From Brassica napus (Eukaryota > Streptophyta > Magnoliopsida > Brassicales > Brassicaceae), in NCBI RefSeq assembly GCF_020379485.1, contig NC_063452.1:35735608-35799607 (forward strand): DNA of 64,000 bases, given 5' to 3'. This document shows, piece after piece, positions 34,232 through 45,996 of this stretch (position 1 is the stretch's first letter; every line of letters starts with the position of its first letter). Under the pieces are notes generated by a model. The model was given only the letters and a program-made list of their open reading frames with translations. It did no database searches and was not told the DNA's origin. A program made the position numbers and the translations under genes.

Positions 34232-34491
34232 GTTAGCCCCCAGCTAGCTAGGATCCGTGGACCTGGGTGTGAGGTCCTAGCTTGCGGTATGACTTGTTTT
34301 GATGGAATTAGACGTAATCGTTTGCCGAAAGTCCGATAATGAATAATAATATTTTTTCCTATATATAGGTGGAGTAAGTTTTTTCAAAGTCTACATTAAC
34401 TTCTCTTCACAAAAAAATTTCTCCAAGGTAGAAATTTCTCTTATATTCTCTCTCTCTTTACCTTTGTGTCAAAGTTTTTGTCTTTCAAAAA

Positions 34492-36382
34492 ATGACTTCA
34501 AGAAAGAGATCCTCTAAGAAAAAGACTTCCCCTCAATCATCTTCTCGCAATCCTTGTACCAATGAGGAGATTGTTCGGAAAGAGGAATTCGAGGTCGAGC
34601 AAGAAGGGAAGGAAGCGTACTGGGACGCTTTATGCGGTTCGATAACTCCTCCGCCCGAAGTCTTCTATCCCACAAGACCCGCGACGCAGCTTGATCTTAC
34701 CCTTCCGAGCAGGACCTCTCCCGCCTATCTTTTGACCCTTCGGGAGTTTTACAGAGTTCCGAGCGGGGTTGTGTTTCGAGTCCCGGTGCACAGGGAAATT
34801 GCGGAGGATCCTCCGGAGGGATTCTTCACATGCTACTAAGCTTTCCTGACACGTTGTCGCATGTGGTTCCCGATTCCTGAGGCCATCGTCCGCGCACTCG
34901 ACCGTTTTGAGCTGTCGATCAGTCAGCTAAACGTTGCGGCGTTGCAGAACTTTCTTGGCGTGTTGATCCTGAGCTACGAGCTCGGAATGGACCTCAGCCC
35001 CGACGAATTTGAAGGGCTATGGTCGACACGAAAGACCTCGATTGACTACTCATACCGCATGGCTCATAAGAGACATATGTCGATAATCCAGGGGCATACT
35101 TCAAATGCCAAGGGATAGTTGGAACGTTTTTTCTATGTTCGAACTGATGGCGCATCCGTCGAGGAGAACTGTCTCCCCTTGTTCCGTGTCAAATGGAACT
35201 TTCATCGTGGTACGATGGTTGGAAATTTGGTTCGTATAGATACTCGGAGGTATCTAACGCATTTTATTTATATTTTTTTTTTTTTCAGCGAACAGTATCC
35301 TCCCCGCGACCCCCAGGGACCTGTGTGCTAAGCGCGATCTTCTCCGCAATGGTCTGTTCTTTTGGGATTCCTTTACCCTAGACAGGATCCGGTATCTATA
35401 CGAACCCTAGTGGCGCTCTACTGATCGCGAGGCGTCTCCCGACCTTTACGTGCATCGGACATGGACGAGCCACACCCCGACGCTGTTCCCGATCAGAGGG
35501 AGAGAGTTAGGCCCCGTAAGGACAAGGGAATCGCTCTCGAAGACAGAAACTTTGTCTCAGAAGATCTTCCGCTGCCCGGATGGAACCCGGGTTTCGCCCC
35601 GGGTGATGGGAGTGGAACCAGCGAGTATCCCCTTCCGAACGACTTCTTTGCCAACCTTCCTCCCGGTTTTACTACTCCAGCATCACTGGATGAAGCGTCG
35701 AGGAGAGAAGTGGTCGTGGAAGGTTCTCGGTTGATCAACGAGGTTTAGTCTCTGAAAATTTATTTTATTATTTTTTGGCGAGTCTTCGTTTGTCGCTTCC
35801 ATGTTTGACCATTGATTAGTGTAGGGAATGCGGGTCTTTAATTCAACGCTTGACGGAAGTTTCAGAAAGGCACGTCTTTCGCACTTCAAGGCTGAAGAGA
35901 TCGAGAGGAAGTTCATCCGTTTTCAGAACGAGGTTGCGGAAAGAGAGCGCAGACAGGCTGAGTCCCACTCCCGAGCTCTCATTCGTTCGGAGAGGAAAGG
36001 GAGGAGGGAGATTGCTGCTGAGTTAGCGAGGAGAGCTACATTGTTTGATGCTGAGTTCAGGAGCTTCAAGGACGCTCAAGACTACGTGGGTGACTTCTGC
36101 GAATGCCGCGGTTCGGTTGGTACCCTTTGGAAGTCGCAGAACGCTAATTTCTCTTTTCTCTCCGAGGTTGTTGAGATGTCGGGCCTCATGGATGGGTGCG
36201 CCCAGGCCGGGTCGATGGTTCCTCCAATCAAGGGGAGGATCGGAGAGCTTTGGGAACCCATCGAGGTTTCGGAGGACACGACGGAAGCGGGAGCCGATGC
36301 TGCGGACGAGGGAGGAGAAGTGGATCAGCCCGCAGACTCATTTGGAGCCTCGATGTCTGGGTATCTTGACCTTGATTTCTGA
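34492..36382 (+). pseudogene. Antisense extra ORF, PF04195-like
   Basis: Starts MTSRKRSSKKKTS at 34492. The core (RCRMWFPIPEAIVRALDRFE, SQLNVAALQNFLGVLIL, ELGMDLSPDEFEGLW) matches my memory of the 'putative gypsy type transposon' family PF04195. TAA at 34837 and TAG at 35116 interrupt the frame. A likely intron lies around 35231-35288 and another at 35743-35822, after SRLINE. The last exon encodes a basic coiled coil (EVAERERRQAESHSRALIRS) and an acidic tail ending at 36380. It runs opposite to gag-protease, as reported for Tat-lineage extra ORFs. Function is not established. Confidence 0.75.
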
Positions 36383-37574
36383 AGGTCGTCGGAATTGTTT
36401 TCCTTTGCCTTTTTCTCAAGATTTCGTGTGGTGTTTTAGGCCGAGTGTGGCCGTTTGTTATTTGAGTGTGCTATGGCCTTGCAAGGTCATTTAACTATGT
36501 ATACGGGACTGGCCGTTGGTGGCTTCGAATCCCAGCCGCTCTGCGGCCTTTTAACATCTAACGAATGTTCTTTTAGCATTCTATGAGTTTTAGTTTATAC
36601 TTCTGCCAAATGTCGAGGGAAAGACACAAGTAGTCACTTCGTATCTTAACTCTTAATTTGTCGTTCTGTTCGTTTGCTCTTTCGAGGGTATTCGAAAACG
36701 TTTAGGAGTTTTACGAAGTTTCGCGAGCGTTTTAGATGTGGACGATGAGACATGTTTTAAGATCTCGTATCAGTTTCGATATCATGTCTTGAGATGTTAA
36801 TGGACCAGTATGACTGGGTTGAGGGCAACACCTAGGTTTACTTTCGGCTATAAGGCTATGCGACCACTAATCGGCTTCCGTTTTGCCCGTTGATTTCTAC
36901 CAGATTCTTTCCAATTAAAGTCTGCGACTGGGCGCCAGCTTATATGATTTGTGTGGGAAGAATCGAGCACTCTCCAGAGAACGTCTGGTGTGCTGACCAA
37001 AATTTCGGATTTTCTTGTATAGCGCGCTATGGTATCCTTGTCGGATGTAAGAGAACCTTTAATTGTTATGAAAGGTTTGACACGAGTTCTTTTTTAGAGA
37101 ACGTTTTGGACTTGTCCGTCGGTGCCAATCGACAGGCATTTTGTATTTTAGAGTCACGGACGGACTGTGTATTTGGATAATATCTTTCGAGAAATATTTG
37201 CGACGTCTCGCTTTCTCGAAGATATGTCTTTTGCTGTGAAATGGCTACGTTCTTCGTTTTTATAGAAGATGCGTTTTTTCGGTCTTGCTTGACCATGAGT
37301 ATGTGTGAATTATGTAGGAATTAGTTTTCGTCCAAGGACTGCTTGGACGGTATGCCCTTATCTTGGGCGTTTCTTAGGCCAACCTTAGATTATTGTGACT
37401 TATTGTAAGTGAATCGTAAGATCGGAAGAAGGTAGAATTTATTGAAAATTTTTCGAAAATATCGAGTACATTCATGGATCATTTAGACTTTGTGGGAGTA
37501 TACGAGTATAAGTACCCACCCCCCCCCCCTTTTTAATGAGGGGGATAGCTGAACTTGTCGATATGACAAGCTGC
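36383..37574 (-). other. Non-coding region between antisense ORF and gag-protease
   Basis: Shares blocks with 3151-5747, 24945-25154 and 59004-60499. Contains C11 at 37519-37529 facing a GGGGG five bases on. Also contains, on the minus strand, the box GAAAAGAGGTACGTAGGCAGC at 37570-37590. No ORF with family motifs. This is where pol would lie in an autonomous element. Confidence 0.65.
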
Positions 37575-40144
37575 CTACGTACCTCTTTTCAGGATCGTTC
37601 CGGTTACTTCAGTCGTTGGGGCTTCAGTTGGATCGACGACCGTTTCAGGAGTCGGGCTGTCCGCTGGCAAGGCGATGGACTCGGGGACTATGTCGCTGTC
37701 TGGAGTCGTTGCCTGGTCGGGTGATTCTGGATCACTTTTTATGGAGCTCTCGGGAGCGTTTTGAGCTTTCTTAGCCCTCTTCGGGTTGACCGCGGGGGTG
37801 TTCCAAGTTTGTCGTAGTTTATGCTCGGCCAAGAAGCAGAGCCTAGACTGTTTCTGGCATCCCCAGATTACCGTTGTTCGGTATGGAGTTGGGAACTTGA
37901 TGCTAAAGTGGTAAGTCGACGGTACCGCTTTCATGGCATTGATCCAAGGAGTTCCCATGATGACATTGTAGATGGTCGGGTTATCGACTACCGCGAAGTC
38001 AACGATTTCCGTCACCTCTTTAGCCATCACTAGGAGTTTGATTGATCTGAGGGTCATTGACGTTGCACCTGAGAATTTGGTAAGAGGTTTTGGTTCTGGG
38101 ATGACTTCTCCGAGTTCAATTGTTCATCCTCCGGAGGGTATCGGGGAAGATGATGTTGACTGTGCTTCCCGTGTCGATAAGGATCCTTCCCACTTCCAGG
38201 TCTCGGATTACCAGATCAATAACCAATGGGTCGCAGTGAGGTTTGTCGATTCCGATGGTTTCCCACTCTTCGAAGATGATCGTATCGTTCGGGGCGTCGT
38301 CGGTTGGGGACCGAGCCAGCCAGCTTGAACTCTTCTCAGCCTTACGTCCATAAGCTTTGATCGACGAGATCAAATCGCGATAAAATTGCGATCCCCCAAT
38401 GATCATGCTCACCCTTCGACGGTTGCTGTCGTTTCCTCGGTCATCCTGCCTCCTTCTGCGTTTCTCGCCCGACTGATTTTCGCGGGTGTCGTTTTCGGGG
38501 GACTCTTTATCAGTTTTGGGAGGGCGATCGGAATCCAGGAGGAGGTCTTTTATGCTTGTGACCTTCGAAATTTCGCCGGCGAGGAGCTTCGCAGCAAGCC
38601 TTGCGCCGAGAACCTTGTTGTTCATAGTGGAATGACCTCTGGTCTGGTGGAACTCGCAGTAGGAATTATCCTTGAACTGGTTCCTGGTCAAGGTATTTTC
38701 GGATGTCTCTCCCTGTTCGGAGTTGATAGCGTAATTATGCTCGCCCTGGAGATCTTCTCCCTCGTGGTAGACATACCTGTCGTTACGAGGGTTTTTCCTT
38801 CTCGCAGACGTCTTCTGCGGGTTGTACTTCTGGGAGAGGACTTTCATCTCTTCTTCTATCATGATGAAGTCTGTTGCCTTGTGAAGAGCGTCCTGGATTG
38901 TTCTCGGTTTTTCAACGGATATCCATTGCCGGAGTTTCGACCTGTACCAGAGAGTTTTCCGCAAAGCGTCGACTGCCACTTTGTCGCTGATTCCAGTGAC
39001 TCTTGCCATTACCAGCTTGAACCTGTTCATGAATTCGAAGAGTGGTTCGTCTTCTCTTTGAGATAGACTCCGAAGGTCGACGTCTGAGGTTTCCCTGTCC
39101 ATGAACATGGAATACTGTTTGAGAAACTCCGAGGCGAGCTGACGGAAACTTTCGATGGAGTTTCGTTTCAGACGAGAAAACCATTCGAGCGCGGCCCCTT
39201 TGAGGTTTTCGACAAAGAGGAGGCAGTAGCCAGCGTCTCGTTCGCGGTCCTTGAGTTTGCACCTTCCCATCACGATCTGGAAAGACTGCAGATGCGCCTT
39301 CGGGTCGGTGGTGCCATCGTAGACGAGAATTTTGATCTTCCCAGGATCTGAGATGTTAGTTTCCGTGATCCGGGCAGTGGGCGGAGTTTTTCGCTCTTCC
39401 TCGAGAAGTCTGTAAATCTCGGGTGCAGCGCTTGTCGTGTGGTGAATCTGCGACTTTACCGCCTTGACTTCTGCCGCAGCTTTTGCGATGTACTCGCGGA
39501 GATCATGGATCTCATCAGGATTTCTATCAGCCTTGCGAGCCTGTCGGCGTTGGTTGTGGTGGATCCGAGCCTGATTATCGGCCAGTTCTTCCTAGTCTAC
39601 CCAATAGAGGTTTTCTTCTTCCTCTGTCATGGGCCTTTCGAAGGACGCGTCCTGCCGAGCGGATTGGCTTCGCGTTCTTCTCGGATGGACGTCGGCATCT
39701 CCGTCCGAGTGATCAGACTGGTCGCTTATGTCCAGATCGATCCGCTCGATATCGCCTCCTTCGTTGCTCCCGGCGGGAGGTGGAAGGTTCTCCGCGGTCG
39801 GTTGTCGCGCCTGGCAGGACAGTTTCGTCAGGGTTCTGACCAGAAGAATCCTTGTATGCCCGTGTGGCCCGATCGCTCGGAGTATCGAAATCGAGTCTTC
39901 TGCCGCGCGGGTTTTTACTCTTGGCCTTCGCCGTTAAGGTTTCCACATGTTTTGCGAGAGTGGCCACGAGCTTTCCTTGTTCGTCCAAATTTTTCTGAGC
40001 GGAGGCGAACATTTCTTTCATCTGGTCCAGTATCAAGGTGTTCGTAGTGACCGTGGATACGTTTCCAGCTGGAGTTCTGTCAGCGTCGGCATTAACGGAA
40101 GTCCCGTCGTGCGTTTGCTTGTCTTTGTCAGCGTCGATCGTCAT
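37575..40144 (-). pseudogene. Tat-like gag-protease
   Basis: Read on the minus strand. The N-terminus (start ATG 40144) is a hydrophilic segment with a short coiled coil. A frame change and a TAG at 39594-39592 precede a frame open from 39591 to 38116. That frame holds gag core motifs ([48 protein letters not shown]) and a degenerate zinc knuckle-like [11 protein letters not shown]. The protease active site is [15 protein letters not shown] frameshift near 38115 leads to the rest of the protease ([20 protein letters not shown]), ending at 37575. In intact elements it builds and matures the particle. Two to three lesions make it non-functional. Confidence 0.88.
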
Positions 40145-40191
40145 ACCTGACTGAGTGTGCGCGGTTGCGTGAGAGATAGATCCGTACCCCC

Positions 40192-40208
40192 TCCTTCTAT
40201 CGCCAAAC
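40192..40208 (-). other. Primer-binding site of the Tat-like element
   Basis: The minus strand reads GTTTGGCGATAGAAGGAGGG after the LTR end, matching 22196-22213 with one change. Confidence 0.65.
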
Positions 40209-41488
40209 TGTGGGAACCGGAATTCACATCGTCGAGATTTGTTAATCGGAGGAAAGCCAAGCTAACCTAGCCTTCCCTGAAGGTCCCGGTTATCTGCTAG
40301 GCCACGCACAACACAATCAATATGAAAAAGTCGAAAGTAATAAATCGTAAAAGAGCGAAAAGAGAACAAAGAGGTCTTATTTCCGAATTCGCGTTTTGAG
40401 CGTGAACAACAGGTAATATCCTAGGCCACGAGAGCTGTCGGTACGTTCGCTAGTCTAGCCACCTAAGTTCTAACCTAGTCGAGTCGCAACTCGATAGTAA
40501 AAACGAAAAAATGCCTAAATTGCACTAAGTATTAAGTTTGCTCTGAGAAAGCTCTCTCTTGCTCCTTGCCTTACGCCCTCCTTATATACTCTCTCTAGGT
40601 CGGTTTGCACCTTTTCCTGGGTCGGATTCGTCGCGAGATGGGCTTTTCCATTTTTCGTCACCCTTCATGATTATCTTTGGAAACTTGACATTTATCTTTT
40701 TCTGCGAATAAAAATAGACCGTCATATCAGCCTTGGGCTCAATCCTATTCTAAAATCGTAAGTGGGCCGTTTAGCCGCGGTTCAGGCCCCTTTTGGGCCG
40801 TTTTGGGACTTAGACGTTTTTACGATTTTTTCTAAGAAACAGCCGTTGGTTTTTCCGAAAGGATTTCAATTCCCCGTATAGTTAACGCAACTAGTGTTTA
40901 AGCTAACCATAGACATTTTATACGGCAGGCAGGAATCCGTTTCGATGACCAAGTTTTTATAACTTTTCCCAAGTCTTTCTTTGATAATCCTAAGCGAGAT
41001 GAGACATGGGTATTGCGTCCAAGGGCCAGAGGATTGTGTTACGGGAACTTAGACGAGGATGCACTGTTTCAAGACAGTAGGTCGGTCCTCGCCCATGGGC
41101 GAGGTGACCTCGGTGCGGGTCATCCTCGCCCATTCGTGAGGTGACCTCGGTGCGGGTCGTCCTCGCCCATGGGCGAGGTGACCTCGGTGCGGGTCGTCCT
41201 CGCCCATGGGCGAGGTGACCTCGGTGTGGGTCTTTCTCGCCCATGGGCAAGGTGGCCCGTGTTGAGATGGTCCTCGCCGTAGGGAGAGGTGGTTGGTCCT
41301 TGCTTACGATTGAGACCTCATCTAGACTGATCCTCTTCTCGACGTTCCTCGGTTCCCATCCGCGAAAAACTGTCTTTTACTTGATTAACCGTTTTCCGGG
41401 AATGTCTAATTTTCAAGGATCGATCGAGAGTTGGTTTTCCGGGAATTTTCAAGTATTGATTCCGTCGTGACTGGTTTTGACCCCAATA
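40209..41488 (-). repeat. 5' LTR of the Tat-like element
   Basis: 1280 bp. Minus strand starts TATTGGGGTCAAAAC, one base changed from the family's TGTTGGGG, and ends CCGGTTCCCACA. Holds a TATA-like TATATAAGG near 40583 on the minus strand and the 37-bp minisatellite. Confidence 0.9.
41085..41290. repeat. 37-bp palindromic minisatellite in the 5' LTR
   Basis: Cores at 41092, 41129, 41166, 41203 and 41240 are spaced exactly 37 bp, with a degenerate sixth near 41277. The unit at 41129 has lost its palindrome. Two fewer units than the partner LTR. Confidence 0.97.
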
Positions 41489-41493
41489 AACAG

Positions 41494-41550
41494 CAAAGTT
41501 ATATTCATCGGTGGATTAACAGATGGGGCTTCTCTCTTTTCAGTGTTTGA
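41494..41550 (+). pseudogene. Last piece of the split small gene fragment
   Basis: With the Tat-like element and one AACAG copy left out, the frame continues from 32971 into QSYIHRWINRWGFSLFSV and a TGA at 41548-41550. The continuity across two separate insertions supports a pre-existing ORF. Confidence 0.5.
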
Positions 41551-43407
41551 TTGATGAAAGCATTCACAAATTGGCTGTGTTCAGTTAGCTGGAGCCTCTT
41601 GCCGTTGCTCTGGATAAAGAGAAGTGGAGCATGTGTATTTACTTGGAGCCTATCGGTTGATAGGGTTGTTGGTGTGTGTGTTTTGTATACTGAACTTGCT
41701 CTCTGTGTGAATCCAAAATTGTAAAAACAACTAATTCATATTACTTATTGTTTTATCTGTAACTTTAAAAGTACACACTTTAAATAATATTAGGTTTTAA
41801 TAATATAACAATGCGCAAAGCAACCATTTTATAGAACACAACTATTTTATCTATTATGTTTTTTTTACAAATACAAAAAAAAAAAGGGTTTAAAGTTTTA
41901 ACAGATTAGAGAAGTGCTGCTCATGTTTGATTTTCTTGTTGGTACGGTGAAAAAACAAAACAAGAGAATTTATATTGTTAAGAATGATAATTAGAGTTTG
42001 TAATTATTATGTCTGAGGGTAAATTTAAAGTCTGAGGGTATTTTAATTTATATTTTAATCAGATCAAAAAAGTTTGTATTTTAATTTATATGTTTGATTA
42101 AATCAAAGGATAAAAATGATAGTTAGAGTTTTGATATAAGAAATTAAAAATTAGAAAAAATAACAAAAAAATATTTTTTCACCTCAAGTTCTAAACCCTA
42201 AACATGCCCTGAATTCCAACATCCAACTTTTACAATAAATTAAGTTACACTTACAATCTGGATGCATAATGCCCAAACCTATGCATAATGCCCAAACCTT
42301 GAACTTAATTCACTTCTCTCTATGAAACCCTAAACCCTAAATTAAGTTTAATTTCAAACACAAACATAAGCTACAAATATAATGTTCTCAAACTTCAATT
42401 TTAAATATACTATTAAACCTCAAACTCCAAACACCAGACCTATATTACAGAAAGCTTTACATTTCAAATGAATCTTTCGATTCAAGTTCTTAAATTCTAA
42501 TATCAAACCCTTAACCCTAAACCACAAATCATTTTATTTTTTCTATTAATTCATTTCACAAGAGATGTGGGTCACCATTCATTTTAAAGTTCAAGTATAT
42601 ATATATTTTAAATTATAAAATTTAAATTACAAATCATTTTTTATATTATAGTTTCCAGTTTTTTTAAATTAAATCATTAAACAAGAAGCAAAAAGATACA
42701 AAAACAAAAGAAATATTTAGATTGCAAAGAGCCAATTAGATACAAGTGTATGGATCACAATCCTGACGATTCATTAAATTAAATCTAAAGGTCCACAATC
42801 GTTCTATTTTGATTGGCTCATTTAGAAAAAAGTGGATCACCCATATTTAATTATGGCCGTTGATGAGTGTCGATCTAAAGGCTGAAATTAATCTACTTTA
42901 ATTATTTTTTTTAATCTTCTCTCTTCTCTCTTCTCTCTTCTCTCTTCTCTAGTTTGGTCTCTCTTCTCTTCTACACTATCCTTCTTCTCCTTCTGTGTGG
43001 GTTGATGTCACATCACCGATGACACCAGGATTCACGCCATTGTTCCCACCATCAAGTACTTGATGGGTAACAGATCTAGGGGTGTTCTTTGCAGTCACTC
43101 ATTATGTCATCTCCTTTAGATCCGGTTTGGTTTGTCCATGCGACGTTCTCAACCACCACTCGGTAACTCTATCTCTGTTTCTCTCTCTCTCTGAATCTGA
43201 TTTTGTTCATCACAGGAGCTTGTAGTTGTGACCATAGAAGGTGTTTGTGAGCAAAGGTGGTTGTCATGAGCAGAGGTTCATGGTGGTTTGTTCGTGTGAC
43301 GTTCCCCACCACCACGGGTAACACTCTATCTCTCTCTTTCTTTCTCTCTTTATATGAATCTGATATTTTTGTTCTTTGTTAAAGGTGGTGGTCGTGACAG
43401 AGCTTGT
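41551..43407. other. AT-rich unassigned sequence
   Basis: No convincing gene. It holds short AAACCCTAAA telomere-like words near 42195, 42325 and 42510, and a 19-bp direct repeat around 42262-42300 (GCATAATGCCCAAACCT). A diverged duplication (GACGTTC followed by CACCACCAC) lies near 43140 and 43298. It may be the remainder of the CACTA-like insertion or host intergenic DNA. Confidence 0.5.
42915..42950 (+). repeat. TCTTCTC microsatellite
   Basis: About five copies of the 7-mer TCTTCTC in tandem. Confidence 0.9.
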
Positions 43408-44570
43408 TCGCAATGATTGATCAAGTTCTTGAGGGTCAATGAATACATAAACTATTATGGCAATGGAGAGAGGAGTAACTTCAAGTAGAGTTTGCAGTTC
43501 CAGAAACCCTATAGCAGCAACTTCAACAGCAGTAGCAACAAAAACTATGGAAATTCTTCCTATCAGAACGTAGTACCACAGACTCGAGGGAGCAAGATAG
43601 AAGCAATGATTGATCAAGTTCTTGAGGGTCAGCAGAAGCTGATGGTGAATGTCAATGAGAAGATATATGTTGTCTACACAGAGCTGAATACAAAGTTTGA
43701 AACTTTGAATACACATGTGCAGAAGTTGGATACACAAGTGGTTCAGAGAGGAGATGATGTTAAGAGGCAAGATACCTTAATCAAGGGTAAATGAGATGAA
43801 GCACTAAAGTACCACGTGAATGCCATCATAGAGGATGATTTATGGCAAGTGGTTAATGAGAAGAAGCTTCAGGAGGAAGATTTCGAAGTTTAAAAATCTA
43901 TGAGCTTCGACAGTTCACATTGGTGTCGACCGACCAATACCTGTTGTTCAACATCGATCGACGGAGTCAGTGGCATCATGCGAGATGGTGAGATTCATGA
44001 CCCATGAAGAGTTCGCAGCTAAGCACCCTCATCCACCCAAACCCTTACGTCTAAACATCGATCGACAGAGTGACCCAGTCGCCGATCAACAGAGAGAATC
44101 AACCGACAATCGACAGTCACCTTCTAGCATCGATCAATGAGCACCTCTCTGCTACCGAGTTCAACTACCCAAAATAGATGTAGCACAATTGAATGCACTC
44201 AGAAACCCATCTCAACCTTCAGAGACATAAACAGACAATATCAGTGAGCAATCTGATAATGCACCAGAGCCTATGCAAGTTGATCATGCTACTGTGGGAC
44301 GAACCTTGAGGAAGAGGAAGGAAAAGGTTCCTAAGCATTTGACGAGATGAGCTAATGATAAGGAGATGGATAGTTTCACAAAGAGAATTCTAAGGATCCC
44401 AACGGACAAGCCATTTGAGGAGGCTTACTTTACCCTTAGGCTATGGATGTTCTTCAGAGAGACCAAGGAAACTGAAAAAGATATTAGGAGAATATTCCAC
44501 CAGGTAAGAGAGAAGATGAGACAGAAGATTACACTAAAGAAGAAGAGTGATCCTGGAAAGTTTGTATTAC
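43408..44570 (+). pseudogene. SID-family gag C-terminal half, copy C
   Basis: A short segment (IDQVLEGQ) occurs at 43408 and again at 43605, so the left end is rearranged. From 43492: FQKPYSSNFNSSSNKNYGNS, then a helical stretch (YTELNTKFETLNTHVQKLD), DDLWQVVNEKKLQ, and the linker region with RTLRKRKEKVPKHL and IPTDKPFEEAYFTLRLWMFF. Several stops interrupt it. The gag core is absent. Confidence 0.75.
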
Positions 44571-45996
44571 AATGATTTATAGGAGGCATTGACTACTCTA
44601 GTGCGCTCTGCGATACAGGATCTTCAGTCAGCATCTTACCAAATGTGATGGCAGACCATCTAGGTCTGAAGATAGAGCCTTTAGAGGATTCATTCACTTT
44701 TGTGGATTTTTCTCAGAGGAACTCATGAGGAATAATCAGAAACCTTGAAGTGCAGATTGGTAATGTCCTAGTTCCAGTAGACTTCCATGTCCTGGACATC
44801 AAGCTCAGTTCGAATTCATCTCTATTACTTGGGAGAGCCTTCATGGCTACTGTAGGAGCAGCATGCGACTTGTAGACCAACAAGCTGTGCCTGACACTCA
44901 TAGACCCTACTGTGTACTATGATCCAGTGAGAGTTGTTAAGCAACAGACGGGCTACATGGAGATTGGAGATGATCCATGATTCATTGCAGTTTGCTACTG
45001 CGACCATGAAGCTGAAGTGGAATTGGAGGCTGAAACATCAGTCGACACTCAACCTAGAGAATCGAAGAAGTTTGGAGCACCGATCGACAGAACCTTGGAA
45101 GCACCCATCGACATTCATCACGGAACAGAGTCAGACGCAAGAGCAGAAGATGCTGCAAATTTTGGTTATCTTAGAGGAGTTGAGTTTGGTATTTTCAGAG
45201 ATTCGAAAGGACAAGCACGTGCCCTTGATGGACGAGTTGTACACGTCTCTAGAGACGTCGCATATACTATTGTAAAGGCAAGAGAAAATCTTTTCAGTCC
45301 GCAAGCAGAAACCGAGGATCATCCATCGATCAACGGAAACAACCGACCTTCGATCGACGGCAACAACAAACCATCGATCGACGGTCTCTTCGAGTTTGGA
45401 AAGAGAGCATATGATTCCAGCGGTAACAGAATATTCAAGTGGGAAAGAAGAGATGAATATGGCGTATACAGAGACAAGCATGGATAAGCACAAGTGCTAG
45501 ATGGCAGAATCAAACATGTTTCTAAGAAAGACATCAGAGAAATTCTGGAAAAAGCTACAATGCATGGACAAGCTCATATCTGTCTACCAGAACATGAAGA
45601 GAAGTTCACCAGAACCATGCAAAAGCTAAGTAATTATAGCAGAGCAGTTATTGATGATATGGTACATGGGATCTACAGAGCCCATGAGATGTCACTAGAA
45701 GATTCCTACGGGAGGCTCGATGATGTCTAGTACCCACAAAATGACTGCATTGAAAGGCTTACTATACGCATGGATGAGCTGAAAAAGGAGATGGGCGTGA
45801 TTTGGAAACAGACTGCAGTCCAAACTGAAGCATTGATCGACGGCTACACTCGACCATCGATCGACAATAGGCACACATCTTTGAGAGGAAAGCCGGTAAC
45901 AGTGAAGCTGTTAGCGGATAAGCTTAATGAGATTAATTTTTTTTAAGACTTTGTGAAAAAGGATTTTTCCCATAGATTGGAGGACGTCGAGGAAAC
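44571..45996 (+). pseudogene. Protease and SID ORF, copy C
   Basis: The protease keeps the catalytic triplet (ALCDTGSSVSILPNVMADH near 44610), but a TGA at 44727, a TAG at 44873 and a TGA at 44978 break the frame. Then come SID octads, module 1 (VEFGIFRDSKGQARALDG, 45178-45290) and module 2 (DEYGVYRDKHG, stop, QVLDGRIKHVSKKDIREIL, 45445-45560). The C-terminal domain begins at VIDDMVHGIYRAHEMS and is cut at 45996 by an LTR. Triple octamers at 45326, 45350 and 45374 are spaced 24 bp. Confidence 0.78.

Larger units (their letters stand above)
32972..41488 (-). mobile_element. Complete non-autonomous Tat-like retrotransposon
   Basis: 8517 bp between perfect 5-bp target duplications AACAG (32967-32971, 41489-41493). 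The right LTR with primer site and adjoining gag-protease sets the orientation to minus. Content from the 5' end: LTR, primer site, gag-protease, a non-coding stretch, an antisense ORF, LTR. No reverse transcriptase, RNase H or integrase. It split the small gene fragment whose last piece is 41494-41550. Confidence 0.9.

Noticed and set aside
42195..42520. Interstitial telomere repeat
   Set aside because: Only isolated AAACCCTAAA words in AT-rich sequence; no array.
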